Shown: positions 46,040-56,500, numbered from the stretch's first letter. The stretch is 64,000 nucleotides of DNA from Actinocorallia herbida (GCF_003751225.1 NZ_RJKE01000001.1:8184001-8248000), one strand, 5' to 3'. The notes: generated from the letters alone by a model not told the origin. Translations and numbers: made by a program.

Positions 46040-46645
46040 TCAGCGGCCTCCCATGATCAGCATCGCCGCGGTGCGGACCATGGAGCTCACCTCGTCGCGC
46101 GGCCTGGCCAGGGTGGTCAGCCCGATGAGGGCCGACAGCACCAGGTGCCCGATCACCACCTCGACGTCCTCGACGGGCACGCCCGCGACCTCGTCGATCG
46201 TGTGGTCCGGGTCGATGGCGCCACCGAACCTGTCGCGGACGTAGCGGAACAGCTCGTTGCGCGCGTCATCGACGCCCGAGTCCCCGGAGGTCGCGGCCTG
46301 AACGATCGCCGAGGTCAGCGGGAGGTTGTCCGCGGCGATCCCCACCAGCGCCTCGAGCAGCCCGCTCAGCCGCTCGACCGGATCGCCGACGGCGGCCCCG
46401 GCGATGTCCTCGATGACCCGGGCCCAGTCGGCGGCGACCTCGGTGAGCAGATGGTCCTTGGAGGAGAAGTACCGGTAGACCGTCGCCCTGGCGACGCCCG
46501 CGCGGTCGGCCACGTCGTGCATCGTCACCGCGGGGTAGCCGCCCTCGCTCGCCAGCTCATGGGCGGCCTGGATCAGCCGGGCGCGCCGAGCCTGCTGGTC
46601 CTTGCTCAGAGTGCGCGTGACGGTGATCCGTACGTCGCCGGCCAA
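46040..46645 (-). CDS. TetR-family transcriptional regulator
   Basis: A 201-residue repressor. HTH at about 32-68: EGGYPAVTMHDVADRAGVA and RATVYRYFSSKDHLL. The C-terminal ligand domain ends EVSSMVRTAAMLIMGG. The start is TTG at 46645 with GGAGGTG upstream. It is divergent from the DUF6230-type trio, whose gap holds a dre-like palindrome. Effector unknown. Confidence 0.9.
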   Translation of the reverse strand: MAGDVRITVTRTLSKDQQARRARLIQAAHELASEGGYPAVTMHDVADRAGVARATVYRYFSSKDHLLTEVAADWARVIEDIAGAAVGDPVERLSGLLEALVGIAADNLPLTSAIVQAATSGDSGVDDARNELFRYVRDRFGGAIDPDHTIDEVAGVPVEDVEVVIGHLVLSALIGLTTLARPRDEVSSMVRTAAMLIMGGR

Positions 46646-46744
46646 GGTGGCACCTCCACTTTTCCAAGAACATCTTCGCGTACCGGCACCATCCCGTCAC
46701 CCCCGGCCCTGACTGTTGTCCGGACGTGACCATGCGCGCGGCTG

Positions 46745-46760
46745 ATTGGTCTAGACCATA
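46745..46760. promoter_or_regulatory. DasR-type (dre-like) operator
   Basis: ATTGGTCTAGACCATA contains the perfect palindrome TGGTCTAGACCA, the core of the DasR-responsive element (ACTGGTCTAGACCACT), matching 13 of 16 positions. It lies 100 bp before the TetR start and 162 bp before the DUF6230-type gene. DasR is the GntR-family repressor of GlcNAc use; binding here is inferred. Confidence 0.6.
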
Positions 46761-46921
46761 TCGGGCGGCCAGGTGACGCCGCTGGGTATTTACGCTGATC
46801 AACAGGCATGGGGGTCGATCTCATGACTTGCCGAAAGTAAGTACTTGGGAGTAGCTTGACGGACGCCTGACCAAGGGTGTCAGGAATCACCCCTTTAATC
46901 CCGAGTTTGGGGAACCCCCAC

Positions 46922-47533
46922 ATGAAGCATGCGGCATCCACCGCGACCGGCCGGGTCAACTGGAAGCGGTTCGGCCTGATGATGGTCCCGGCGGGCCTCG
47001 TCGTTGGCGCGTTCGGCTTCGCGACGGCCTCCGGCGCGCTCGCGTCGTCGTTCGCGATCTCCGGCAGCAACTTCACGGTCACCGCCGACGAACTGACGGG
47101 CGAGGGCTTCGTTCAGTACGGCGGCACCGTGACCCCCGCCGGCAAGAGCACCACCCCCGTCGCGGTCTCCGGCATCCGCAAGGCGACGATCAAGAACATG
47201 TGCCAGTCGGTCTCGCTCGGCCCGTTCGCGCTGCGCCTCACCGCGGGCGACGGCGGCACCCCGGTCACCGCCACCGACCTCGTCCTGGACATCTCGACCC
47301 TGACCGGCGACGCGGAGTTCGGCGACATGGAGATCGGCCGCGACGCCAGCACCCTGGACGCCGCGGGCGACATCCACGCCGACCCCAAGGAGGGCGCGGG
47401 CATGTTCGGCCAGCAGGCCGACACGGTGAAGATCACCGACCTGAAGCAGACCGCCTGGGCGACCACCGCGGGCACCTTCAACCTCCCGAACCTGAACCTC
47501 CGCTTCGTTGGAAGCGGCGATGTCTGCAAGTAG
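46922..47533 (+). CDS. DUF6230-like secreted/membrane protein
   Basis: A 203-residue protein resembling the DUF6230 family of actinomycetes. After a basic start (GRVNWKRFGLMMVP) a hydrophobic segment (about 18-41) is followed by an extracytoplasmic beta-rich domain (FAISGSNFTVTADELTGEGF) with two Cys (NMCQSV and the C-terminal GDVCK). ATG 46922 is chosen to fit the family N-terminus; the ribosome binding site is weak. First of a three-gene unit. Function unknown. Confidence 0.8.
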   Translation: MKHAASTATGRVNWKRFGLMMVPAGLVVGAFGFATASGALASSFAISGSNFTVTADELTGEGFVQYGGTVTPAGKSTTPVAVSGIRKATIKNMCQSVSLGPFALRLTAGDGGTPVTATDLVLDISTLTGDAEFGDMEIGRDASTLDAAGDIHADPKEGAGMFGQQADTVKITDLKQTAWATTAGTFNLPNLNLRFVGSGDVCK

Positions 47534-47954
47534 CGCTCCCCTCCCGAGGACGCTCGCCGGATTCCGGCAGTGGCGGCGGACACGTCCCTTCTGGGGTGGC
47601 GTGTTCGCCGTCCTGGCGGGCCTCGAACTCATCTCGATCCCCTTCGCGCCCCTGGCGCTGAGCATCCACCAGGGCATGCCGGGCGTCGCGTCCTGGCTGG
47701 CCGGGGCCCTGCTCATCACCGGCGGCGTGCTGGCCTGGGTCCACCCGGTCCAGCGGCACTTCTACGGGATCATCGCGATGCTCGCCGCGCTGGCGTCCTT
47801 CCCCACCTCCAACCTCGGCGGGTTCCTCCTCGGCCTGCTGCTGGGCGTCGTCGGCGCGGGCATGATCTTCGCCTGGGCGCCCGGCCGTGACGGTGCCGTC
47901 GACGGCGGCGCCGAGCGCGCCCGTGACGAGATCGCCCCCGGCCTCGTCTCCTGA
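47520..47954 (+). CDS. DUF6114-like membrane protein
   Basis: A 144-residue protein with four membrane helices (about 22-42, 50-72, 78-94, 98-118) after the segment FRQWRRTRPFWGGVFAVLAG, typical of DUF6114. Its ATG lies inside the end of the DUF6230-like gene (14-bp overlap), with GGAAG upstream, so the two are coupled. Probably forms a membrane complex with its neighbour. Confidence 0.82.
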   Translation: MSASSAPLPRTLAGFRQWRRTRPFWGGVFAVLAGLELISIPFAPLALSIHQGMPGVASWLAGALLITGGVLAWVHPVQRHFYGIIAMLAALASFPTSNLGGFLLGLLLGVVGAGMIFAWAPGRDGAVDGGAERARDEIAPGLVS

Positions 47955-47977
47955 CCGACGTCCTTAGGAACCTCCCC

Positions 47978-48841
47978 GTGCGCGCCAAGCCCCTGGCCCT
48001 GACCCTGCTCCCGTCGCTTCTCGCCGCGCTGTGCGCCGCCCCCGCCTTCGCGGAGGAGACGCCGCAGACGGCGACGCCCGGGACGACGGCCGCCTCCCCC
48101 GCGGCCGCTCCCACGGCGGAGACGGAGCCCTCCCCGGCTCCGTCTCCGTCGCCCTCCTCCGAGACGTCCCCTTCGCCTTCCGGCGAAGCGTCCGTTTCGC
48201 CGTCCGTCGAAGAGTCGCCCACCGAGGAGACGACCGAGGCCGCCGCCTCCCCGAGCGAAGGCGCCGGAGCCGGGGAGCAGGCCAAGGCCGCGGAGACGGA
48301 CGTCGCGAAAGACACCGAGGCGAAGGACGCGTGTCCGGAGGTCCCGAAGGACGCCGCCACCGTCACCCAGGAGCAGGCCGCCGCCTTCTACAAGGCGTGG
48401 AAGGCGGCGGACTGCACCGTCCCCGCGGCCGACACGAAGGCCGCGCCGGCCGATCCGTTCACCACCTACACCGAGGACGTCACGCTGACCGCCGACGTCC
48501 TCACCCAGACCGGGCTCACCTACGACGGCGTCGTCACCCTCCCGACGTCCACCGGGTCGGCGCGGCTGCTGAAGTTCTCGATGAGCACCGCGAAGCTCAC
48601 CGGGCTGCGCCAGACCGCGGGCGGCCTGACCCTAGGCGCCGCCGAGTTCGGGTTCTCCGGCTCCGTCGTCATGTACGCCGCCAGCATCACCGGCAAGGCG
48701 TTCGGCCTGCTGCCGATGACCCTGACGCCGGACGCGCCGCCCCCGCTCGTCCTCCCGGTGATGATGTTCACCGACGTCACCGTCACCGGAACCGCGGTCA
48801 CCGCGGCGAAGGCGACCGTGTCCGGCCTCGACCAGCGCTGA
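47978..48841 (+). CDS. secreted Ser/Pro/Glu-rich linker protein, third of the trio
   Basis: A 287-residue protein. Signal peptide (about 1-25, cleavage AFAEE), then a Ser/Pro/Glu/Ala/Thr low-complexity linker (about 26-110), then a domain (about 150-287) with CPEVPKDAATVT and beta strands (DVTLTADVLTQTGLTYDGVV) similar in style to the DUF6230-like protein. Start GTG; AGGAA upstream. It follows the DUF6114-like gene by 23 bp. The linker suggests a wall-spanning role. Function unknown. Confidence 0.75.
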   Translation: MRAKPLALTLLPSLLAALCAAPAFAEETPQTATPGTTAASPAAAPTAETEPSPAPSPSPSSETSPSPSGEASVSPSVEESPTEETTEAAASPSEGAGAGEQAKAAETDVAKDTEAKDACPEVPKDAATVTQEQAAAFYKAWKAADCTVPAADTKAAPADPFTTYTEDVTLTADVLTQTGLTYDGVVTLPTSTGSARLLKFSMSTAKLTGLRQTAGGLTLGAAEFGFSGSVVMYAASITGKAFGLLPMTLTPDAPPPLVLPVMMFTDVTVTGTAVTAAKATVSGLDQR

Positions 48842-48845
48842 CGCG

Positions 48846-50033
48846 TCAGCGCAGCAGGACGACCGCCACGGCGATCGCGATCACCACGACCACGAGCGAC
48901 ACCGCGATGACGATGGTGTGGCGCGTTCCGGAGTCGCCGGAGAGCAGCGGGGCGGGCGGCGGAGTCTGGTAGGGCTGCTGCACGTAGCCGTAAGGCGGCG
49001 GCGGCTGCGGCGGCGGGATGTGCTGCTGCTCCAGCGACCAGCCGTGCGGCTCCAGCAGGGTCCGCGCCTCCGGCTCGGCCTCCCTCCGCGCGGGCGGGAT
49101 CCGCAGCGGCCGCACCGCCGGGTCGAGCACCGTCTCCAGCGCCACGTCCTTGTCGCGCGGCCGGTCGAGGACGGTCTCGTCGTACTGGGTGGGCATCGGA
49201 TTGGGCCGGGACGTCGACACGTCCGTCAGCAGCGGCATCGCCTGGTCGCCGGTCATCCGCGCGGCGGGCTCGCGGACCAGCAGCCCCTCCAGGACGCGGG
49301 TCAGGCGGCCGGCGTTGCGCGGCCGCGGCACCGGCTCGGAGAGCGCCGCCGACAAGGCCGCCATCGCGTCCGGGCGCTCGTAAGGCGCGTACCCCTCTAC
49401 CGCGGCGAAGAGCGTCGCGCCCAGCGACCACAGATCGGAGGCCGCGGTGGCCCGCTCGCCTTGCACCCGCTCCGGCGGGATGTAAGCGGGCGACCCCATG
49501 ACCAGGCCCGTCTGGGTGAGGGTGACGTCGCCCTCCATCTGCGCGATGCCGAAGTCGGTGAGCACGACCCGCGCGGGGCTGCCGTCGGTGATGAGGATGT
49601 TCGACGGCTTCACGTCGCGGTGCAGGATGCCGCGGGCGTGCGCGGCGCGCAGCGCATCGAGGACCTGGAGGCCGATCTCGGCCGCCCGGTGCGGCTCGAT
49701 CGTCCGCTCGGCGTCGAGGATGTCCTGGAGCGAGGGCGCGGGCACCAGCTCCATGACGATCCAGGGCCGCCCCTCCTCCTCCACCACGTCGTGCACGGTG
49801 ACCACGTTCGGGTGGTTGAGGCGGGCCGAGGCCTTGGCCTCGCGGAGGGTGCGCTGCTTGAGCACGTCCTTCTCACGCTGGCTGAGCCCGGGGCCGAAGG
49901 TGACCTCCTTGACCGCGATGTCGCGGTCGAGCATGGTGTCGGTGGCGCGCCACACCGCGCCCATGCCGCCACGGCCGATCTCGCTCAGCAGTCGGTACCG
50001 GCCGCCGAGCAGCCGCCCCGGACCCTGTTCCAT
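48846..50033 (-). CDS. serine/threonine protein kinase lacking a sensor domain
   Basis: A 395-residue PknB-type kinase. Gly-rich loop GRGGMGAV, the Lys in DIAVKEV, catalytic GILHRDVKPSNIL, DFG in LTDFGIAQ and SPAYIPPE. A cytoplasmic Pro-rich linker precedes one C-terminal membrane helix (about 371-393) ending ...VVLLR, so there is no extracellular domain. GGGGGAGAGG precedes the ATG. First of three similar kinases in tandem; the gap to the next is 45 bp. Confidence 0.95.
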   Translation of the reverse strand: MEQGPGRLLGGRYRLLSEIGRGGMGAVWRATDTMLDRDIAVKEVTFGPGLSQREKDVLKQRTLREAKASARLNHPNVVTVHDVVEEEGRPWIVMELVPAPSLQDILDAERTIEPHRAAEIGLQVLDALRAAHARGILHRDVKPSNILITDGSPARVVLTDFGIAQMEGDVTLTQTGLVMGSPAYIPPERVQGERATAASDLWSLGATLFAAVEGYAPYERPDAMAALSAALSEPVPRPRNAGRLTRVLEGLLVREPAARMTGDQAMPLLTDVSTSRPNPMPTQYDETVLDRPRDKDVALETVLDPAVRPLRIPPARREAEPEARTLLEPHGWSLEQQHIPPPQPPPPYGYVQQPYQTPPPAPLLSGDSGTRHTIVIAVSLVVVVIAIAVAVVLLR

Positions 50034-50078
50034 AACGTGCCTCTCCCCCGGGCTCTGGAGAACAGGCTCACCACCATC

Positions 50079-51692
50079 TCACGAAGCACACGAATCCAGA
50101 ATATTCTGGGCGGTGGTCTTGTTCTTTCCCCAGGTCTTGCCGGGGAAGACGACGAACAGCGCAACGTGCCGGTCGTTCGAGATGAACCTGCGGTTGATCG
50201 CGCGCATCCACTTGCCGCCCTTGCTGAACCTGTGCCGCAGCTCCGCCATGGCGGTACCGCCGAGCGAGAAGGTCCGCAGGCCCGTCTGCTCGTAGTCCTC
50301 GAACTTCGCGCCGTAGCCCTTGAAGGAGTCACTCGGCGTCACGCCCGCGTCGCCGTCGGACCAGTCCCGCAGGTCGAGCTGCACGTAGGCGCCGGTCTTC
50401 GGGTCCTCCCAGGTCGCGTACTTCAGCTTGGAGTCCAGATGGGCCTGCCGCCAGCCCTCGGGGAGCGTGAGGGTGTACCCGAGCGCCTCCTGGGTCTGCT
50501 CCGTCCCGAGGATCTGGTCCCGGAACGCGTAGCCGACTCCCGCGACGAGCATCACCGCGGCGACGGCCAGCGCGAGGTGGACCCGCCATGAGGTCCGGCC
50601 CCCGGCGGGGCGCGGCCCGGCCGTCGGCGGGGACGGCGCCGCGGGCCGCTCCGCGTAAGAAGACTGCTCGCCGTACGCGGGCCGGGTCTCGGCGTTCCGA
50701 GGGGTCGGCACCGACGGCGGGGCGGGCGGCGGAGGCGCCGGACGGGCGGCCCTCCCGGGGTCCGGCATGGTGACGACCGCGGGGGCGATCGGCCTGAACA
50801 GCGACTCATAGGTGTCGCCGCTGCGCTGCGACTCGGGCACGAACCTGGGCGCCGGGGTCACCGGGACCGCCCTGGCCTCGGCGTGCGCGCGGTGCAGCAT
50901 CTCGGCGGCCGTCGCGGCGTCCAGCCGCGCCTCGGGATCCTTGTCCAGCAGCCCCGTGATGACCCGGACGAGCGGCCCCGCGCGGGACGGCTCGGGAAGC
51001 GGCTCCATCATCACCGCCGCAAGGGTCGACAGCACCTCCGGCCGCTCGAACGGCGGGGTGCCCTCGCACGCGGCGTACATCAGCATCCCCAGCGCCCAGA
51101 GGTCGGACGCCGGACCCGGCTTGAGCCCTTGGGCGCGCTCGGGCGACAGGTACGCGGGCGAACCCATGACGATGCCCGTCTGGGTCAGGGCCGCGTCACC
51201 CTCGAGCTGCGCCACCCCGAAGTCGGTGAGGATCACCCGGTCGTCGGCGAGCATGACGTTCGCCGGCTTGACGTCGCGGTGCAGGATGCCCGCGGCGTGC
51301 GCGGCCCGCAGCGCGCCCAGCACCTGCTCGCCGATCTCGGCGACCCGGTCGACCGGGAGCGGTCCGCTGGAGTCCAGCGAGTCCTGGAGGGTGCGCGCCC
51401 GCACGTACTCCATGACGATCCAGGGCACCCCGTTCTCTTCCACGACGTCGTGGACGACGACGATGCCCGGGTGGCTCAGCCGCGCCGCGGCGCGCGCCTC
51501 CCGCAGCATCCGCTTGTAGAGCACCTCGCGGGCGTGGTCCTCGAGGCCGCGCGGGGCGATGACCTCCTTCACCGCGACCTCGCGGCCGAGCACCTCATCC
51601 TTGGCCAGCCACACCGTGCCCATGCCGCCGCGGCCCAGCACCGAATCCAGGCGGTACCGCGCCCCCAGCAGCCTTCCCTCGCCCTGTGTCAT
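50079..51692 (-). CDS. serine/threonine protein kinase with extracellular domain
   Basis: A 537-residue PknB-type kinase. Kinase domain about 10-270 (GRGGMGTVWLAKDE, HRDVKPANVML, LTDFGVAQLE). A Pro-rich juxtamembrane region follows, then one membrane helix (about 372-390) and an extracellular domain of about 140 residues (ALGYTLTLPEGWRQAH to the end). A similar outer domain is in the next kinase. Likely sensing the envelope; ligand unknown. Confidence 0.95.
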   Translation of the reverse strand: MTQGEGRLLGARYRLDSVLGRGGMGTVWLAKDEVLGREVAVKEVIAPRGLEDHAREVLYKRMLREARAAARLSHPGIVVVHDVVEENGVPWIVMEYVRARTLQDSLDSSGPLPVDRVAEIGEQVLGALRAAHAAGILHRDVKPANVMLADDRVILTDFGVAQLEGDAALTQTGIVMGSPAYLSPERAQGLKPGPASDLWALGMLMYAACEGTPPFERPEVLSTLAAVMMEPLPEPSRAGPLVRVITGLLDKDPEARLDAATAAEMLHRAHAEARAVPVTPAPRFVPESQRSGDTYESLFRPIAPAVVTMPDPGRAARPAPPPPAPPSVPTPRNAETRPAYGEQSSYAERPAAPSPPTAGPRPAGGRTSWRVHLALAVAAVMLVAGVGYAFRDQILGTEQTQEALGYTLTLPEGWRQAHLDSKLKYATWEDPKTGAYVQLDLRDWSDGDAGVTPSDSFKGYGAKFEDYEQTGLRTFSLGGTAMAELRHRFSKGGKWMRAINRRFISNDRHVALFVVFPGKTWGKNKTTAQNILDSCAS

Positions 51693-51720
51693 CCGGCGGT
51701 CCCCATCGTCGGCTGGCGTC

Positions 51721-53373
51721 TCATTTGCCCTTGAAGCTCGCGTACAGCGGCTCGAGCTTCTTCATCGTCTGGTCCCAGGTGTCGGCCGGGGCCATCACGA
51801 GGATGGCGTAGCCCATGTCGCCCATGATGAAGCCCCTGTTCAGCGCGCGCATCGGGCCGCCCGCGTTGCCGGTGAAGGTGAACTCCCAGTCGGCCGAGGC
51901 GACGCCGTCGGCGCTGGGAACGGGCAGGCCGTCTCCGGTCGGCTCGATGCCCAGCAGCTGGTAGCCATTGAAGCCGCTGTGGTTCGGCTCATTGTCGTTC
52001 CAGTCCTCGATCGCGCTGTCGCCCGGGTCGGACGTCTGCCCGATCTGGACGCGTACGCCGCCGGCGCCGTCGAAGAAGTGGGCCTCGAGGCTCTGCCTGT
52101 CCGGCGCGCCGAAGTCGTCCGGGACGAACATGGAGTAGCCGGTCGGGTCCTGGTACAGCCGGAATCCGGTCGGAGGCGTCTGGGCGCTCGCGGTGGCCGA
52201 CGGAGTCTGGCTGGGCTGCTGTGTGGGCGTCCGGGTGTCACTCGGCGTCGCCGAGGGGGTCTCCGTGGCGGTCGAGACGGGCGGCTTGGCCCCCTCCTCG
52301 TCGCCGTTGAAGCTGTTCGCGAGCGCGATGCCGCCGACGATCATCACGGTGACCAGCACGATCGCCCCGACGATCAGCCCGGTCATGCGGTTGCCGGACG
52401 ACCGGGAGGCGGTGGTGGGGTCGCCGAGCATGCCGAGACCGGTGGCCGGGACGCGCTCGGCGGTGGTCGGCGCGGGATCGGCGGCGGGCTCGGAGCGCAG
52501 CGCGACGGGCCGCGCGTACTCGCCGCTGATCTTGCCGTCGCGGGCGATCTCGTCGAGCATCCGGCCCGCCTCGTGCGTGGTCAGCCGGGTCTCGGGATCC
52601 TTGTCCAGCAGGCCCTCGATGACCTGCCTGAGCGGCCCCGACTTCTCTGACGCGGGCACCTCGTCGGTGATGATCGCGATGAGGGACGCCATCGGCTCCG
52701 GCCGCTCATACGGCGACCTGCCTTCGACCATGGCGTAGAGCGTGATGCCGAGGGACCAGAGATCCGAGGCCGGACCGGCGACCTTGCCGCGCGCGCGCTC
52801 GGGGGCGATGTACGCGGGCGAGCCCATGACGAGGCCGGTGGCGGTGAGGGTGGCGTCGCCGGTGGAGGTGGCGATGCCGAAGTCGGTGAGGACCGCGCGG
52901 TCGCCCGCGGCCAGCAGCACGTTGGAGGGCTTGACGTCCCGGTGCAGGACGCCCGCCTCGTGCGCGGCGTGCAGCGCGCTGATCATCTGGCCGCCGATCT
53001 TGGCGGCCCGCCGGAAGTCGAGGGTGCCCTGGCCCTTGATCACCCGGTCGAGCGAGTCGGCCTTGATCAGCTCCATGACGATCCAGGGCCTGCCGTCCTC
53101 CTCGACCACGTCGTAGACGGTGACGACGCCCGGATGGGCGAGGCGGGCGGCGGTCCGTGCCTCGCGGAAGGTCCGCCGGTGCTGGAGATCGCGCTCCTCG
53201 TCCGTCAGGCCGTGCGGAAGGATGACCTCCTTGACCGCGACGTCCCGGCCGAGCACCTCGTCGAAAGCCTGCCAGACCGTGCCCATGCCGCCCCTGCCGA
53301 CCTGGGTGTGCAACCGGTATCGACGTGCCAGCATCCGGTCACTCGGGGTCTCGTTCGGCATAGAAGCGACCAT
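51721..53373 (-). CDS. serine/threonine protein kinase with extracellular domain
   Basis: A 550-residue PknB-type kinase: GRGGMGTVWQAFDE, HRDVKPSNVLL, LTDFGIAT, SPAYIAPERA. A single membrane helix (about 326-348) is followed by a Thr/Ser/Pro linker and an outer domain (PTGFRLYQDPTGYSMFVPDD) related to that of the neighbouring kinase. ATG 53373 or 53361 (no clear ribosome binding site for either). It is divergent from lysX across 133 bp. Confidence 0.95.
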   Translation of the reverse strand: MVASMPNETPSDRMLARRYRLHTQVGRGGMGTVWQAFDEVLGRDVAVKEVILPHGLTDEERDLQHRRTFREARTAARLAHPGVVTVYDVVEEDGRPWIVMELIKADSLDRVIKGQGTLDFRRAAKIGGQMISALHAAHEAGVLHRDVKPSNVLLAAGDRAVLTDFGIATSTGDATLTATGLVMGSPAYIAPERARGKVAGPASDLWSLGITLYAMVEGRSPYERPEPMASLIAIITDEVPASEKSGPLRQVIEGLLDKDPETRLTTHEAGRMLDEIARDGKISGEYARPVALRSEPAADPAPTTAERVPATGLGMLGDPTTASRSSGNRMTGLIVGAIVLVTVMIVGGIALANSFNGDEEGAKPPVSTATETPSATPSDTRTPTQQPSQTPSATASAQTPPTGFRLYQDPTGYSMFVPDDFGAPDRQSLEAHFFDGAGGVRVQIGQTSDPGDSAIEDWNDNEPNHSGFNGYQLLGIEPTGDGLPVPSADGVASADWEFTFTGNAGGPMRALNRGFIMGDMGYAILVMAPADTWDQTMKKLEPLYASFKGK

Positions 53374-53506
53374 ATCCAGGTTCGAAGGTGCATTTTGGCG
53401 GCGTCCCGGCGAGGAACACGCTCTGGTTGCGTTAGACGGCCGGAAGACGGCGGATGTTCGTGCGATGTCACGGACGGATTGGGTACGGCTCCCTGTCGGG
53501 GGAAAG

Positions 53507-56500
53507 ATGCGGAACGCACTGGATCACTGGCGGACTGTCGCGCCAAGCATAGTGTTCTGGTATGTCCGGCTGTCTGGTTTTCTGTCCATAATCGCGTGGA
53601 TCTCATCGGATCTCATCCAGGACCTTCTGGGCATCTGGGCGCTGCGCTGGCTGGTACTTCTCGGCTGGGCTCCCAGTCTCCCCTATGGCCTGGCCCTCGT
53701 GCTCCTGTCCTACGGCATCCGCAGACGCAAGAAGGCCGCGTGGCGGATCGTGTGCGTCCTGTTCGGCGCCGTCTTCCTGCTGTCGGTGATCGCCGCCCTC
53801 GACCCCACCGGACGGACCGGCAACGCCCTCCTCGCCGCGGCCACCGGACTGGTCTTCGCCGGGCTCCTCGCCTCCCGCGACACCTTCGACACCCTCCCTG
53901 ACCGGGCCAACAGACGCCTTGCCCTGCGCGTCTTCACCGGGTTCCTCGTCGTCGGCGTCGTCGTGGGCGGCCTTCTGGTCGCCGCCACGGACACCGACCC
54001 CGTAGGCGGGTGGTGGACCCATGTCGTCTACGCCGTCTCCCAGTCCACCTTCGGCGCCGCCGTCACCGGGCACCCTGTCGGCGTGCAGGTGCCCTCGTGG
54101 GTGGACGGGGTCCTGGGCGTCCTCGGCGGAGGCCTCCTTGTCCTCACCGTCTGGGCACTGTTCAAGCCCGCCCACGGAGAGGCCATTCTCACCTTCGAGG
54201 AAGAGCTGACCGCCCGAAGACTGCTCGCGGAGTACGGCGAAGAGGACTCCCTGGGGTACTTCGCCCTCCGGCGGGACAAGGACGTGTGCGCGGCGCCCCA
54301 GGGCAAAGCCGCGGTCTCCTACCGGGTGGAGGGCGCGGTCTGTCTCGCCAGCGGCGACCCGCTCGGCGACCCCGACCACTGGGACTCCGCCATCGCGGCC
54401 TGGCTCGCCATGTGCCGCGCGCACGCCTGGATCCCCGGCGTCCTCAGCGCGGGCAGGCGCGGCGCGGGCGCCTATGCCCGGCACGGCCTGCGCGCCCTGC
54501 TCCTCGGCGACGAGGCGGTCCTCGACCCCGCGGCGTTCCGGCTGACCGGCCACGCCATGCGGCAGGTGCGCCAGGCGGTCCGGCGGACGCGGCGCGCGGG
54601 CTACACCGTGCGCGTCCGGCGGCACGCCGGGATCGACCCCGGCGAGATGGCGGGGCTCGTCGCCGACGCCGACCGCTGGCGCGACGGGGCGACCGAGCGC
54701 GGCTTCTCCATGGCCCTGGGCCGCCTCGGCGACCGCGCCGACGGCAGGTGCGTCATGGTCGAGGCGTTCGACCGCGACGGGACGCGCAGGGGCCTGCTCA
54801 GCTTCGTCCCGTGGGGCCGGGCCGGCCTCTCCCTCGACCTCATGCGCCGGGACAGGACCGCCGACAACGGGCTGACCGAGCTCATGGTGGCGACCCTCGC
54901 GGCCGAGGCGCCCTCCCTGGGCGTCCGGCGGATCTCGCTCAACTTCGCCGTCCTGCGCTCGGTCTTCGAGCAGGGCGGGGAGCTCGGTGCCGGACCCGTC
55001 CTACGGCTGGGGTACTGGGTGATGTCCTTCGCGTCGCGCTTCTGGCAGCTGGAATCGCTCTACCAGTCCAACGCCAAGTACCGGCCCGAGTGGGTGCCCC
55101 GGTATCTGTGCTTCGTCACGTCGCGCGACGCCGTCCGGATAGGACTCGCCGCCGCGCGGGCCGAAGGGTTCGTGCCCACCTTGCGCAAGCCTCCCCTGGC
55201 CGTCGCCGCCGCGTCGCCCGAGCTGCTCGCCGCCATCGACGAGGTGGAGGAGGCCGCGGAGGCCGCGCGCGCTCCTTCGCGCAGGCTGTCGGACGAGGAG
55301 GAGGCCAGGCACGGCAAGCTCGCCGAAGCGCGCGCGCTGGGCATCGAGCCCTACGCACGGACCTATGGGCGTTCTCACACGGCGCACGCCCTGCGCGAGC
55401 TCTTCGACGGGCTGGAACCGGGGACGCGCACGGGGGCCGTCGCGGAGGTCGCGGGCCGGATCACCCGGCTGCGCCGGCACGGCGGGCTGTGCTTCGCCGT
55501 CCTCCGCGACGAGACCGGGGACGTCCAGGTCCTCCTCACCGCCGCACTGCCGTCGTATGCCGCCTGGAAGGCCCTCATCGACGTCGGGGACCGCGTCGGG
55601 CTCCGGGGCGAGGTGATCTGCTCGGACACCGGCGAGCTGACCGTGTCGGCCGCCTCGTGGACGCTGCTGGCCAAGTGCCTGCGCCCGGCGGGCCGCTCGG
55701 TGAAGGCGGGGCGGCGCGGACCCGTCACGGACGTCGGCCTCCTGCGGCTGCGCGCGGCGGCCGTCGGCGCGGTCCGTGACGCGCTGCGCGCCCGGGGCTT
55801 CCTCGAAGTCGAGACGCCCATGCTGCACCGCGTCCACGGCGGCGCCGCCGCCCGTCCGTTCCGCACCCGTCTGGGCGCCCATGACCTGCCGCTCTATCTG
55901 CGGATCGCGCCGGAGCTGTACCTGAAGCGGCTGCTGGCCGGGGGCGCGGGCCCGGTCTTCGAACTGGGCCGCAGCTTCCGCAACGAGGGCCTGTCCGCGC
56001 GGCACAGCCCCGAGTTCACGATGCTGGAGGCCTACGAGCCCGGCGGGACCTACGACACGATGGCCGACCTCGTCCGGCACCTGGTCGTCGAGGCGGCGCG
56101 GGCCGCGCTCGGCACGAGCGTGCTGGACCGTCCCGGCCTCTCCTGCGACCTCGCCGAGCCCTGGCGGACCGTGACCGTGCACGGCGCGGTCTCCACGGCG
56201 CTCGGCGCCGAGATCGACCCGGGCACCCCGGCCGCCGACCTCCTCGGCCACGCCGCGGCGCACGGCCTCGCCGCCGACCCCGACTGGAGCGCGGGCCGCC
56301 TCGTCGTGGCGTTGTTCGAGCACCTTGTGGAGGGCGCCCTCACCGGGCCCACCTTCGTGCGCGACTTCCCCGCCGAGACGGTGCCGCTGGCCAGGCCGCA
56401 CGCCCGGGATCCGCGCCTCGCAGAGAAGTGGGACCTCATCGTGGGCGGCCTGGAGGTGGGCACCGCGTTCTCCGAGCTGATCGACCCGGTGCTCCAGCGC

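Noticed and set aside
53120-53506. Extending lysX upstream to 53120
   Set aside because: The added residues are antisense to the kinase gene; ATG 53507 has a good ribosome binding site and fits the family N-terminus.
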